A DNA stretch of 27,717 nt, from contig DAONDQ010000025.1 in NCBI GenBank assembly GCA_035402645.1, positions 1-27,717 of the forward strand. The letters are read 5' to 3'. Source of the DNA: DAONDQ01 sp035402645. Its GTDB lineage: Bacteria; Cloacimonadota; Cloacimonadia; Cloacimonadales; DAONDQ01. Below are positions 15,579-24,160 of the stretch, in pieces. The notes under the pieces were generated by a model, which was not told the DNA's origin, did not search any database, and saw only the letters and a list, made by a program, of their open reading frames with translations. The first letter of the stretch is position 1, and every line of letters begins with the position of its first letter. Both the position numbers and the translations under genes were made by a program.

Positions 15579-16412
15579 TTATTTCATGGGTAATGCAAAT
15601 ATCCTTTGAGCGTCGGCAGGAGTTGCCAGGGGTCTGCCCACTTCCTTCGCAATGCGTGCTACACGTGCAACCAATTGGGCATTCGAATCCGCAAGCACAT
15701 TCTTATGATAATAGATATTATCCTCAAAGCCGACACGAATATGCCCACCTGTTGCCATGGCAACCAGGATGGAAGGAACATGCCATCTCCCGATTCCTGC
15801 AATTCCCCACGTGGCAGTGGGAATCTCTTCCTTGAGATGTTCTGCCATATAGAGAATATTCTTCGGTTTCCCACTCATTCCACCGGGTACACCCAATACA
15901 AATTGGACATGCAGAGGGTCATGAACGATATGACCTTTTTTGATCAATTTTGCTACAATATCGATCATGCCTGATTCATAGACCTCAATCTCAGGAACAA
16001 CTCCATATTCCTTGAAACTCTCTGCCAAACGTACAATATCCTTCGGGTGATTGAGGAAGACCTCATCTCCAAAATTCAGGGTACCGGCATTGAGGGTAGC
16101 CATCTCGGGTTTCAGTTGCAATGGGGCAATCCGCTTTTCAAATGCTTCACCAACTGCACCGCCTGTACTGATTTGAATGATAATCTGGGGTACAGCCTCA
16201 CGTATGGCATGAATGGATTCAGCAAAGCGTTCAAGCCTTTGGGAAGGCTTACCGTCATCTTCTCTCACATGGAGATGAATGACTCTCGCACCTGCTTCGA
16301 AACATGCTTTTGCTTCTTCAGCCTGTTCCCTGGGTGTAACAGGAAGATTAGGCTGGTCTTTCTTTGTGGTTTCTGCGCCAGTAATGGCAGCAGTGATGAT
16401 CAAAGGTTCCAT
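15579..16412 (-). CDS. kce: 3-keto-5-aminohexanoate cleavage enzyme
   Basis: Kce condenses 3-keto-5-aminohexanoate with acetyl-CoA and releases acetoacetate and L-3-aminobutyryl-CoA in lysine fermentation. With the ATG at 16412 (AAGGAG upstream) the protein has 277 residues, and the zinc and active-site residues fall where I recall them in the Cloacimonas enzyme: E14, H46 and H48 (HLH), S82, E143, R226, E230 and D231. The highly conserved MATLNAGTLNFGD and VLGVPGGMSGKPKN blocks are present. The frame is open 7 codons further upstream into the kat gene, but without a ribosome site. It lies 13 b after kat. Other BKACE family substrates are possible, but the neighbours favour lysine. Confidence 0.94.
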   Translation of the reverse strand: MEPLIITAAITGAETTKKDQPNLPVTPREQAEEAKACFEAGARVIHLHVREDDGKPSQRLERFAESIHAIREAVPQIIIQISTGGAVGEAFEKRIAPLQLKPEMATLNAGTLNFGDEVFLNHPKDIVRLAESFKEYGVVPEIEVYESGMIDIVAKLIKKGHIVHDPLHVQFVLGVPGGMSGKPKNILYMAEHLKEEIPTATWGIAGIGRWHVPSILVAMATGGHIRVGFEDNIYYHKNVLADSNAQLVARVARIAKEVGRPLATPADAQRIFALPMK

Positions 16413-16425
16413 GTAATCTCCTTCA

Positions 16426-17670
16426 TCAGGCAAGTTTCTTCAATTCATCGAGACTTTCTTTGATTGCATTTACCGTATATGACAAGTCTTCATCCGTATG
16501 ACGATAACAGATATAACCATGATGGTAAGGCTGAAGGAATACTTTGCGACGAATCAATTGAGAATAAAATTCGTTGCGCAAGACCTTGTATCTCTTGTCA
16601 GGATCGGCATCGAAGGTAATAAAAGGCATCCAGGGAGCACCTGAGAATGTCACAGGAAGACCTGAAGCATCAATAACCTTCTGCACTTCCTTACCGAACT
16701 TGTCGCCTTTTTCCATGATCTTATCCAATATGCGATCACGTTGAAGAACTTCGATGGTCTTGATGGCAGCCACTTGTGAATCACTGTTCGGGAAATAAGT
16801 GGATGAAAGGAAGACCTTATCAGTCAACATGCTCATGAATTCCGTCTTACCGACCAGAGCACTGATGGCATAACCGTTAGCCATAGCCTTTCCAAATGTG
16901 GAGAGGTCCGGAGTCACGCCAAAATATTTCTGTGCCCCACCAATACTTACGCGAAAACCGCTTCGGATCTCGTCGAATATCAATACGATGCCGTATTGGT
17001 CTGCAAGAGCGCGGACGCCTTCCAGGTAACCCGGTTTGGGCATTTCCACTTCATGCGCAAGTGGATGTCCGACTGGGGTAATAATGATCGCAGCCATGTC
17101 ATTTGCATTGGCTTTCACGATGTCTTCCAATTGCTGAAGGTCGTTGTAATGGAATTCGATCACATCTTCATACAGTTTTTCCGGAATACCACCCTTCACT
17201 TCCACACACCAGTCATGCCAGCCGTGATAACCACAGCGAGCCACCTTGGTTCGCCCAGTCTTGGCACGAGCAACACGGATGGCAATGGTAGTTGAATCAG
17301 AACCTGTCTTGGTAAAGGCAGCCATCTCACAGGATGGAATGACCTCTCTCAGTTTTTTGACCAAAACGTTCTGAGTAGGCTGTGTAAGTGAAAAACAGAA
17401 GCCTTTGTTTCTGATTTGTTCAATCACCGCATTATCGATTTCTTCTTCCCTGTGCCCGATAATGATTGGACCATAGGCACAAAGGTAATCTATGTATTCA
17501 TTGCCATCAACATCCGTAACATGCCCGCCTTTAGCGGAATCAAAGAATATTGGATATTCACCCGGCACAAAGTTATAGGGTCTGCGAATCCCTGCAACAC
17601 CACCGGGAACTAATTTCTGGGCTTCTTCGAACATTGCAAATGTCTTTGTTAGATTCAGTTTATCTGCCAT
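16426..17670 (-). CDS. kat: Class III aminotransferase, likely 3-aminobutyryl-CoA transaminase
   Basis: This 414-residue PLP enzyme belongs to the class III (omega) aminotransferase family close to glutamate-1-semialdehyde aminomutase. FDEIRSGFR supplies the PLP-pyridine aspartate (D233) and STFGKAMANG the Schiff-base lysine (K261). TKTGSDST at 120-127 is the phosphate-binding turn. Its place between thiolase and kce matches the acyl-CoA beta-transaminase (EC 2.6.1.111) described from Cloacimonas, which turns 3-aminobutyryl-CoA plus 2-oxoglutarate into acetoacetyl-CoA plus glutamate. That product is the substrate of the thiolase upstream. The ATG at 17670 has AAGGAG; the frame extends 23 codons into the thiolase gene. 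The specificity is inferred from context. Confidence 0.86.
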   Translation of the reverse strand: MADKLNLTKTFAMFEEAQKLVPGGVAGIRRPYNFVPGEYPIFFDSAKGGHVTDVDGNEYIDYLCAYGPIIIGHREEEIDNAVIEQIRNKGFCFSLTQPTQNVLVKKLREVIPSCEMAAFTKTGSDSTTIAIRVARAKTGRTKVARCGYHGWHDWCVEVKGGIPEKLYEDVIEFHYNDLQQLEDIVKANANDMAAIIITPVGHPLAHEVEMPKPGYLEGVRALADQYGIVLIFDEIRSGFRVSIGGAQKYFGVTPDLSTFGKAMANGYAISALVGKTEFMSMLTDKVFLSSTYFPNSDSQVAAIKTIEVLQRDRILDKIMEKGDKFGKEVQKVIDASGLPVTFSGAPWMPFITFDADPDKRYKVLRNEFYSQLIRRKVFLQPYHHGYICYRHTDEDLSYTVNAIKESLDELKKLA

Positions 17671-17680
17671 GTTGAACTCC

Positions 17681-18880
17681 TTATTTCCTTTCCCATGTCG
17701 TGGCAATACCCATACCGCCACCGATGCAGAGAGATGCAAGACCCTTCTTGCAATCCTGCTTGATCATCTCATGCAGCAGGGTAACTATGATACGGGCTCC
17801 GCTTGAACCAATCGGGTGCCCGAGAGCAATAGCTCCGCCATTCACATTGACGATGTCGGAATCGAGAGTACCGATACCGGCTTCATGCAAACCCTTTACA
17901 ACAGCGATTGACTGAGCAGCAAATGCTTCATTCAATTCCGCCAGTTCAATGTCATGTAATTTCCAGCCCGCTTTTTCCAGTGTCTTCTTGATGGCAGGGA
18001 CAGGTCCGAATCCCATATAAGCCGGATCAACACCTGCAGAACCGTAGGAAACAAGATAGGCAAGCGGAGTCAGGTTCAGTTCGATTGCTTTCTCTTCGCT
18101 CATGAGAAGCAGCATCGCAGCACTGTCATTGATACCGGAAGCATTCCCTGCCGTGACTGTTCCATCCGGCTTGAATGCAGGTCTCAATTTAGCCAATGCC
18201 TCTAGCGTAGTTCCCTTGCGTGGGAATTCATCCTCCGTAACAATTTTTGGTTCACCCTTTCTCTGTGGTATCACGATGGGAACAATCTCTTCCTTGAATC
18301 TACCGGAGATCATCGCGATCTCGGTTTTATTCTGGCTTGCACAAGCAAAGGCATCCTGCTCTTCACGGCTGATGCTGAACTTGGCAGCCAAGTTCTCAGC
18401 AGTCATACCCATATGATAATTATTGAAGATATCACTCAGTCCATCACGGATCATGAGGTCGACCATGGTCTTATCACCCATCTTGGCTCCCCAGCGAGCA
18501 TCGGGAAGTAAATAGGGTATCTGGCTCATGTTCTCGGTACCACCTGCAAGAACGATCTCTGCTTCTTCAAGGGCAATCATGGCAGCAGCCAACGTGACTG
18601 TCTTCATACCGGAACCGCAAACCTTATTCACTGTGAAAGCCGGTACTTCCACCGGAATACCGGAATGAATGGCTACCTGGCGGGCAACATTCTGTCCCAT
18701 GCCTGCACCGCACACATTACCAATGATGACTTCATCGATCATATCAGGTGTTACACCTGTTTCCTTGAAAATTGCCTTCACTACCTGAGTACCTAATTCG
18801 ACAGCGGATACATCCTTGAAGACGCCTCCAAAACTACCGATTGCACTGCGCTTTGCAGCGACAACAACAGTCTTTTTCAT
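17681..18880 (-). CDS. Acetyl-CoA C-acetyltransferase (thiolase)
   Basis: This 399-residue thiolase would cleave acetoacetyl-CoA with CoA to two acetyl-CoA in the lysine-degrading direction, or run in reverse. The nucleophile C88 is in NKVCGSGM, the NEAFA block is present, H355 is in ALGHPIGSSGAR and the second catalytic C385 is in LCIGGGMG. The size and the GGTENMSQIPYLL segment are of the biosynthetic/degradative acetoacetyl-CoA type rather than the long-chain FadA type. TAGGAGG lies before the ATG. It lies 12 b after hslO and 10 b before kat. Confidence 0.95.
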   Translation of the reverse strand: MKKTVVVAAKRSAIGSFGGVFKDVSAVELGTQVVKAIFKETGVTPDMIDEVIIGNVCGAGMGQNVARQVAIHSGIPVEVPAFTVNKVCGSGMKTVTLAAAMIALEEAEIVLAGGTENMSQIPYLLPDARWGAKMGDKTMVDLMIRDGLSDIFNNYHMGMTAENLAAKFSISREEQDAFACASQNKTEIAMISGRFKEEIVPIVIPQRKGEPKIVTEDEFPRKGTTLEALAKLRPAFKPDGTVTAGNASGINDSAAMLLLMSEEKAIELNLTPLAYLVSYGSAGVDPAYMGFGPVPAIKKTLEKAGWKLHDIELAELNEAFAAQSIAVVKGLHEAGIGTLDSDIVNVNGGAIALGHPIGSSGARIIVTLLHEMIKQDCKKGLASLCIGGGMGIATTWERK

Positions 18881-18892
18881 AATTCCTCCTAT

Positions 18893-19783
18893 TTATTTCT
18901 TTGAATCTAATTTTCTTTGTAAAATATCGGTTATTTCTTCTCGCGAGAATGTATATTCCTTACTACAAAACACACAATGGGTTGTCACAGGTTCAGAGCG
19001 CATCTCTTCCAAATCAGAGATATCCAGGAGTTCCAATCCTGCAGCAAAGGATTCCTTTGAACAGGAACAGAAATAATGGGCTTCTTCCTCTTCTGTCACT
19101 TGCATGTCCAGTTCCTTGAAAAGAGTCTTTGAACAGATTTCCTCTATGGTTAATCCCATGTCCAAGAGGTCAGATATATAAGGCATATTATTGATATTCT
19201 TTTCAAGCCTGTACAACATATCATCGGGCGTATTAGGCATTGCCTGGACAATGAAGCCTCCTGCCCTTCTCACAGTCGCATCCGGATCAACCAGGACGCC
19301 GAGAGACACAGCAGTTGGGATCTGTTCTGATTGTGCATAATAAAAGGCAATATCTTCAGCAATCTCGCCGGTTCTCAGTGGTATTTCACTTTGATACGGT
19401 GTGCTTGAACCGTATTTCTTAATCACGGTCAGCACTCCTGCACCAATGGCTTTTCCGACTTGAATGTTCTTTGTATTTTCATCGAGAGGTAATTCGACTT
19501 CAGGATGGATCACATATCCCCTGATCTTCCCATCAGAACGGCAATCTACCAGAGCACCACCGATCATCCCATCACCATTGATCTTTAAGGTGAGAGAATC
19601 TGTCTCATTCTTCAGGTCATAACCCATCATCAGCCCAGCAGTGATCATTCTTCCAAGCAATACAGTGGCAGTAATGGACAGATTGTGTTTTTCAACTGCT
19701 TCCTGAACCACGTCGGTAGCATCGGTAGCAAAGAAGCGAAATGTGTTGTTCCCCGCCATTCCTCTGATGATCTTGCTTGGCAT
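18893..19783 (-). CDS. hslO: Redox-regulated holdase chaperone Hsp33
   Basis: Hsp33 is a cytoplasmic chaperone that is switched on when its zinc-bound cysteines are oxidised and then holds unfolding proteins. The 296 residues show the N-terminal HSP33 fold (SITATVLLGRMITAGLMMG, then GDGMIGGALVD) and the C-terminal redox switch C239-x-C241 and C270-xx-C273, spaced CxC-x28-CxxC as in the family. AAAGGAG lies before the ATG. It is the first gene of a five-gene operon with thiolase, kat, kce and a barrel protein. A TTGACA on the minus strand at plus 19826-19831 could be a -35, but no convincing -10 follows. Confidence 0.96.
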   Translation of the reverse strand: MPSKIIRGMAGNNTFRFFATDATDVVQEAVEKHNLSITATVLLGRMITAGLMMGYDLKNETDSLTLKINGDGMIGGALVDCRSDGKIRGYVIHPEVELPLDENTKNIQVGKAIGAGVLTVIKKYGSSTPYQSEIPLRTGEIAEDIAFYYAQSEQIPTAVSLGVLVDPDATVRRAGGFIVQAMPNTPDDMLYRLEKNINNMPYISDLLDMGLTIEEICSKTLFKELDMQVTEEEEAHYFCSCSKESFAAGLELLDISDLEEMRSEPVTTHCVFCSKEYTFSREEITDILQRKLDSKK

Positions 19784-20063
19784 GTTTACTCCTTTCTAAT
19801 CTAACTCCATAAATATTGGGTAAATTGTCAACCTTCTAAATGGCTGATTTCAACAATACTCGAGAATTCAATTTCACTTGCCGCAGTAGTTGTCATTGAT
19901 ACTAAGAAAGATTATTGATGATAATGACGCATAAGCACTACTGGCTTGTTTTTCTAAAGGATTTGATTGTTTGAGGTTACGATTAAATATGATTCGTATC
20001 GAAAAAATGCTTGCATATTTTTCCATATCCATAAAGATTTATCAAAACTTCTTGGAGGAAATC
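19784..20063. other. Divergent intergenic region between hslO and the DUF3332 gene, with a long inverted repeat
   Basis: This 280 b stretch carries no gene that I can support. It contains an imperfect inverted repeat: CAGTAGT (19884-19890) and GTCATT (19892-19897) pair with AATGAC (19923-19928) and ACTACTG (19937-19943), with an 8 b bulge on one side. For the rightward gene a weak promoter, TTGATT at 19963-19968 and TATGAT at 19988-19993 (19 b apart), is possible. Confidence 0.45.
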
Positions 20064-20582
20064 ATGAAAAGAAAATTTAAGTTATTCCCAATTATTATTG
20101 CTCTGATTGCTGTTTCCTTCCTTTTCACAGCCTGTATGGGCAATTTCACCCTTACCAAAGGTCTTTACAAATGGAATGAAAAAGCAACCGACAATAAGTA
20201 CATCAACAATGTAATCTTTTGGATTCTTGGATTTTTACCTGTTTATGAAGCTGCTGTGTTCATCGATGTTGTGGTTCTCAACACAATTGAATTTTGGACA
20301 GGTAAGAACCCCATGGCGATGACAGATGGAGAAAAAGAGATCAAAGTCGTGCAAAGTGGTGACAAGAAATATCAGATCACTGCTACAAAGAATCGTTTTG
20401 ACATTGTGGAATTGAAAGGCAAGGATGCTGGACAGTCTGTTGCTTTGGTGTATTCACCTGAATCACAGACCTGGAGTCTTGATAATGGAACAAGCAATGT
20501 GACAATTGCCCAGATGAATGGAAATCAGATGAAACTGATCTATCCTGATGGCAAGGTCTTAAAGATCGACATGCCCCGCTAA
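20064..20582 (+). CDS. DUF3332 family lipoprotein
   Basis: This is a 172-residue lipoprotein. Residues 1-23 form a signal peptide with the lipobox FTAC, so C24 is the likely lipidated residue. The next part, MGNFTLTKGLYKWNEKATDNKYINNVIFWI, then VYEAAVFIDVVVLNTIEFWTG, is the typical start of DUF3332 proteins, with two hydrophobic segments that could lie in the membrane. The rest is a beta-rich domain (about 105-172). Its function is not known. The ATG at 20064 has GGAGG; the frame runs 31 codons further upstream without a ribosome site. A strong terminator follows. Confidence 0.88.
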   Translation: MKRKFKLFPIIIALIAVSFLFTACMGNFTLTKGLYKWNEKATDNKYINNVIFWILGFLPVYEAAVFIDVVVLNTIEFWTGKNPMAMTDGEKEIKVVQSGDKKYQITATKNRFDIVELKGKDAGQSVALVYSPESQTWSLDNGTSNVTIAQMNGNQMKLIYPDGKVLKIDMPR

Positions 20583-20595
20583 ATTTAGATCAATG

Positions 20596-20624
20596 AAAAG
20601 ACGGCTTTCGAGCCGTCTTTTTTT
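20596..20624. terminator. Strong bidirectional rho-independent terminator
   Basis: AAAAGACGGCT pairs perfectly with AGCCGTCTTTT around a TTCG loop, followed by a T run on the plus strand; the A run on the left gives a T run on the minus strand. It serves the DUF3332 gene (+) and the SpoIID-domain gene (-), whose stops lie 13 and 1 b away. Confidence 0.93.
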
Positions 20625-22077
20625 ATTCCATCCAATCTGTATAGATCTCGCTGTTTGTATAATAAAAACGCAGAATATCCTGGTAAGATATACCTTCTCG
20701 TGCTTTCCGAAGCGCACCCACCTGGCACATGCCTACTCCATGACCGGCACCTTTCCCCTTTATATGATATGGACCTGATCCCGTGATATAAAAGAAGGAA
20801 CTCGGCAAACCACCAAAGACCTGCCTGATCTTGTACTCACTGTCCAAGGTAATGCTGCCGTTACCCCCCTGGATTTCCAATTGTATGATCCGTCCTGATT
20901 TTCCTCTCTTTTTCACAATGATACTCCGAATATCGCCGATTCCTGAATTCTTTTCCAATTGCTCATGGCTTATAGTTCTTTCCCAGGCATTAGCCTTCTT
21001 TTCCCAGGAAGTACCATTGGTATTATCAGGTTTATCAATCCATCTTGCAGCATCACTGTTCGTTGTCAGATCGTAATTCTCCACTCCAGATTCGCAGGGA
21101 ACATTCTTCAAGTAAGGAAGTGCCTTCCCTTTCCAAGCGTATTGATTTTCCTCTGTTGAGCCACCGCAAGAGGAACCATAAACAGCATCAACGATCATGG
21201 AATCACAGACAAGGATTTCACCGGCTGTATCCAACACTGCTTCTTCGATATTCTTCTTATGTTCGAAATAACCCTTATACACCTGGCAATGGGTCGAATT
21301 GCACAAATCGCAATTGTCATCCATATGACGATTATAGAGAAGACTGGCAATGGTCTCTGAACGGGCAGCCACTGCCTGCGCCTTCAAGGCTTCCATGGGT
21401 GCATTGTCGCCAATCTCATTCGTCACAACACTCATGAGGTATTCTTCCAATGCAATGTTGTTTATCATGCGAAGTCGGTTCCCTACAGGTTGAATGACCA
21501 GTTTCCCGGCATATCCATCAGGTTCCCCGTCGATATGCATACCATCAGTACCCGATATTTCGATAGGTAGGTCAAGATAACGGACTTCTCCGTTCAAATC
21601 TCTTACCGATACTTGGGTATTGGGGTATGATAGCTTTTCTATACTCTTGAGCGATCGTTTCTCTGTTTTTGCCACAGCAACCGCTGCATCATAGGAAGGG
21701 AATGTACGATCATCGAAAATCTTGAAGAAATGCTTGATGCGAAGTTTCCCACCTTCCCATGTATTCTTGCTGATCTCCTTATAGGGGTTGTTCTCATCCG
21801 GAAAAGTATCATCCACTCCTACGGGAACTGTCTTTAAGACAAATGCGTAATAATCATCTATTTCTGCATGAGTAAGGGATATTTTGAGTGGAGGCATTAA
21901 TTTGTAGGATAGTGGGAAATTCTGTTGTTCAACCTTTAATTCATTATCTGCATATATGGTGGTTTGATCGGTATATTTGATGAGAATATCGAGATAAACG
22001 CTGTTGTCATGAATCTCGACTGCTGCCAGCATCAGGCAGCAGCCTGTCATCATGAGTATTATCAATATGTGTTTCAT
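20623..22077 (-). CDS. SpoIID/LytB-domain protein
   Basis: This 484-residue exported protein has a SpoIID domain in about its C-terminal 290 residues. SpoIID proteins are lytic transglycosylases acting on denuded peptidoglycan in spore formers; in diderms they are usually described as amidase enhancers or are of unknown role. Landmarks are NNIALEEYLMSVVTNEIGDNAPMEALKAQAVAARS, the cysteine-containing NCDLCNSTHCQVYKGY, SSCGGSTEENQYAW and the final KGAGHGVGMCQVGALRKA. A signal peptide covers residues 1 to about 20. The ATG lacks a good ribosome site and lies 24 b after the metG stop, so translational coupling is likely. It is the last gene of the lysC-metG unit. Confidence 0.9.
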   Translation of the reverse strand: MKHILIILMMTGCCLMLAAVEIHDNSVYLDILIKYTDQTTIYADNELKVEQQNFPLSYKLMPPLKISLTHAEIDDYYAFVLKTVPVGVDDTFPDENNPYKEISKNTWEGGKLRIKHFFKIFDDRTFPSYDAAVAVAKTEKRSLKSIEKLSYPNTQVSVRDLNGEVRYLDLPIEISGTDGMHIDGEPDGYAGKLVIQPVGNRLRMINNIALEEYLMSVVTNEIGDNAPMEALKAQAVAARSETIASLLYNRHMDDNCDLCNSTHCQVYKGYFEHKKNIEEAVLDTAGEILVCDSMIVDAVYGSSCGGSTEENQYAWKGKALPYLKNVPCESGVENYDLTTNSDAARWIDKPDNTNGTSWEKKANAWERTISHEQLEKNSGIGDIRSIIVKKRGKSGRIIQLEIQGGNGSITLDSEYKIRQVFGGLPSSFFYITGSGPYHIKGKGAGHGVGMCQVGALRKAREGISYQDILRFYYTNSEIYTDWME

Positions 22078-22101
22078 GTTGATGCCATGAACACCTTATG
22101 T

Positions 22102-24123
22102 TCAGGATACGGGTGTACCCTCCGGTACATCGAAATCAGGAGTCATGAGAGCCAGTCCATCTTCCTTGACTGCACAAAGGATCATTCCCTGGGAAGTGAT
22201 GCCCCTCATTGTTCTTGGTTTGAGATTTACAAGCATCAGTACCTTCTTCCCAATGATCGCTTCCGGTTTATAAGCCTGTTGGATCCCGGCAATCAGTTCC
22301 TTCGTTTCGCCACCAATATCAACCTTCAGATGAAGGAGTTTATCGGTTTTTGGGACAATCTCAGCTTCCAGTATCTTCACGATACGTAAATCCAGTTTAG
22401 CAAAATCATCGTATTCAATTTCTGCCTTGATCGGCTTGGTTTCTTTCACTTCAGCAGCTGAGTTTGCTTTGAGAAGATTCAGTTGTTGTTCAATTTCTGC
22501 ATCTTCAATTTTACGAAATAGCGGAGCAACATCGCTTAATTTGATCTTTTCCGTATTCTGCATTTCCACTTCATACCATTCAGGAAGTTCTGCTATATTC
22601 ATCATCCTGCGCAGCTTCTTCATACTATTGGGAATAATGGGATAAAACACGACAGATATCATCCGAATCAATTCACCGCAAACGAACATGGTCTCGGCTG
22701 CCTTTTCCCGGTCTTCCTTGATATCGACCCATGGTTTGGTCTCATCGAAATACTTATTACCGAGTCTGGCAAGGTCCATGACCAATCTGCATACTTTCCG
22801 TACTTGGAAGGTGGCATAAGAATCCTTGATCTCTTCAAGAATATCCTTTGCATCACTCAAGGTAGCCTTGCTGATATCCCTTGTACCGGATACAGAAGGT
22901 ATCGTGCCATCAAAGTTTTTCTGGCAGAATGTAAAGACTCTGTTCACCAGGTTGCCCAGCACATTGTTCAATTCGCTATTCACGCGCAATTGGAAATCCT
23001 TCCATGCAAAATCACAATCCTTATTCTCAGGCGCATTGGCTGCCATGACATAGCGAAGATAATCTCCTTCGAAGTATTTCAGATAATCTTCCACCCATAT
23101 TGCCCAGTTCCTGCTTGTGGATATCTTATTCCCTTCCAGGTTGAGATATTCATTGGCAGGTACATTATAAGGTAGAACATACTTGGTCTTCTGTCCCATC
23201 AGCATGGCAGGCCATATGATGGTATGGAACGTGATATTATCCTTCCCGATGAAATGATACATCTTCGTTTCAGGGTCTAACCAGTATTCTTTCCAGAGAT
23301 CGGGATTGCCCTTTCTCTTCGCCCACTCAATTGTGGAGGAAATGTAACCAATGGGAGCATCAAACCATACATAAAGAACCTTCCCTTCCGTATGGGGAAG
23401 CGGGACTGGAACACCCCAGTCAATATCACGCGTAATGGCACGTTGGATCAATTCATCCTTCAGCATCCCGAGTGAGAAATTAAGGACATTTTCCTTCCAG
23501 TCTGTTTTGGTTTCGAGCCATTTCTTAAGCGGTTCAGTGAATTTTGGAAGATCGAGGAACCAGTGTTCTGTGTCCTTTAAAATAGGTTTATTCCCACAGA
23601 TCTTGCATTTCGGTTCCTTCAGTGTGACTGTGTCGATGAGTTTACCACAGGTGTCACATTGATCCCCCCTGGCACCATCAGCACCACAATGCGGGCAGAT
23701 TCCTTCCACATAACGATCCGCAAGAAAGCGTCTGTCTTTCTCACAATAGAATTGGGTGGTCTTCTTGGTGATGATATATCTGTTGAAAAGAAGGTCTGTG
23801 AAGAATTGCTGGGATAGTTTGTAGTGGTCCGGTCTTGCAGTACCTGAGAAATTGTCAAAATCGATACTGAGACCGATAAAACTATCCTCTATGCTCTTAT
23901 GGTAACGGTCAACGATATCCTGGGGCGTAACACCTTCTGCCTCTGCTTTAATGGAGATCGGTGACCCATGTTCATCCGTACCGCAGATATAAATCACGTC
24001 TTCATCCTGAAGACGCAGGAAACGAACAAATATATCAGCAGGGAGATATGCACCTGCCACATGCCCTATATGAAGCTTTCCGTTTGCATACGGTAAAGCG
24101 CTTGTAACGATTTTTCTGCTCAT
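22102..24123 (-). CDS. metG: Methionyl-tRNA synthetase with C-terminal tRNA-binding domain
   Basis: This 673-residue class I synthetase charges tRNA-Met. HIGH is at 18-21. Two Cys pairs (C143/C146 and C156/C159) and C173/C176 form the zinc knuckles of the connective peptide. The KMSKS loop reads KISTS at 333-337, in the NLEGNKISTSRNWAIW context typical of the Bacteroidetes-like group. Residues from about 570 on are an EMAP/Trbp111-like tRNA-binding OB fold (FAKLDLRIVKI ... GMILCAV). AAAGGAG lies before the ATG. It follows lysC by 37 b. Confidence 0.97.
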   Translation of the reverse strand: MSRKIVTSALPYANGKLHIGHVAGAYLPADIFVRFLRLQDEDVIYICGTDEHGSPISIKAEAEGVTPQDIVDRYHKSIEDSFIGLSIDFDNFSGTARPDHYKLSQQFFTDLLFNRYIITKKTTQFYCEKDRRFLADRYVEGICPHCGADGARGDQCDTCGKLIDTVTLKEPKCKICGNKPILKDTEHWFLDLPKFTEPLKKWLETKTDWKENVLNFSLGMLKDELIQRAITRDIDWGVPVPLPHTEGKVLYVWFDAPIGYISSTIEWAKRKGNPDLWKEYWLDPETKMYHFIGKDNITFHTIIWPAMLMGQKTKYVLPYNVPANEYLNLEGNKISTSRNWAIWVEDYLKYFEGDYLRYVMAANAPENKDCDFAWKDFQLRVNSELNNVLGNLVNRVFTFCQKNFDGTIPSVSGTRDISKATLSDAKDILEEIKDSYATFQVRKVCRLVMDLARLGNKYFDETKPWVDIKEDREKAAETMFVCGELIRMISVVFYPIIPNSMKKLRRMMNIAELPEWYEVEMQNTEKIKLSDVAPLFRKIEDAEIEQQLNLLKANSAAEVKETKPIKAEIEYDDFAKLDLRIVKILEAEIVPKTDKLLHLKVDIGGETKELIAGIQQAYKPEAIIGKKVLMLVNLKPRTMRGITSQGMILCAVKEDGLALMTPDFDVPEGTPVS

Positions 24124-24160
24124 GTTAACTCCTTTGTTCTTGATAATGGGAGAATCATTC

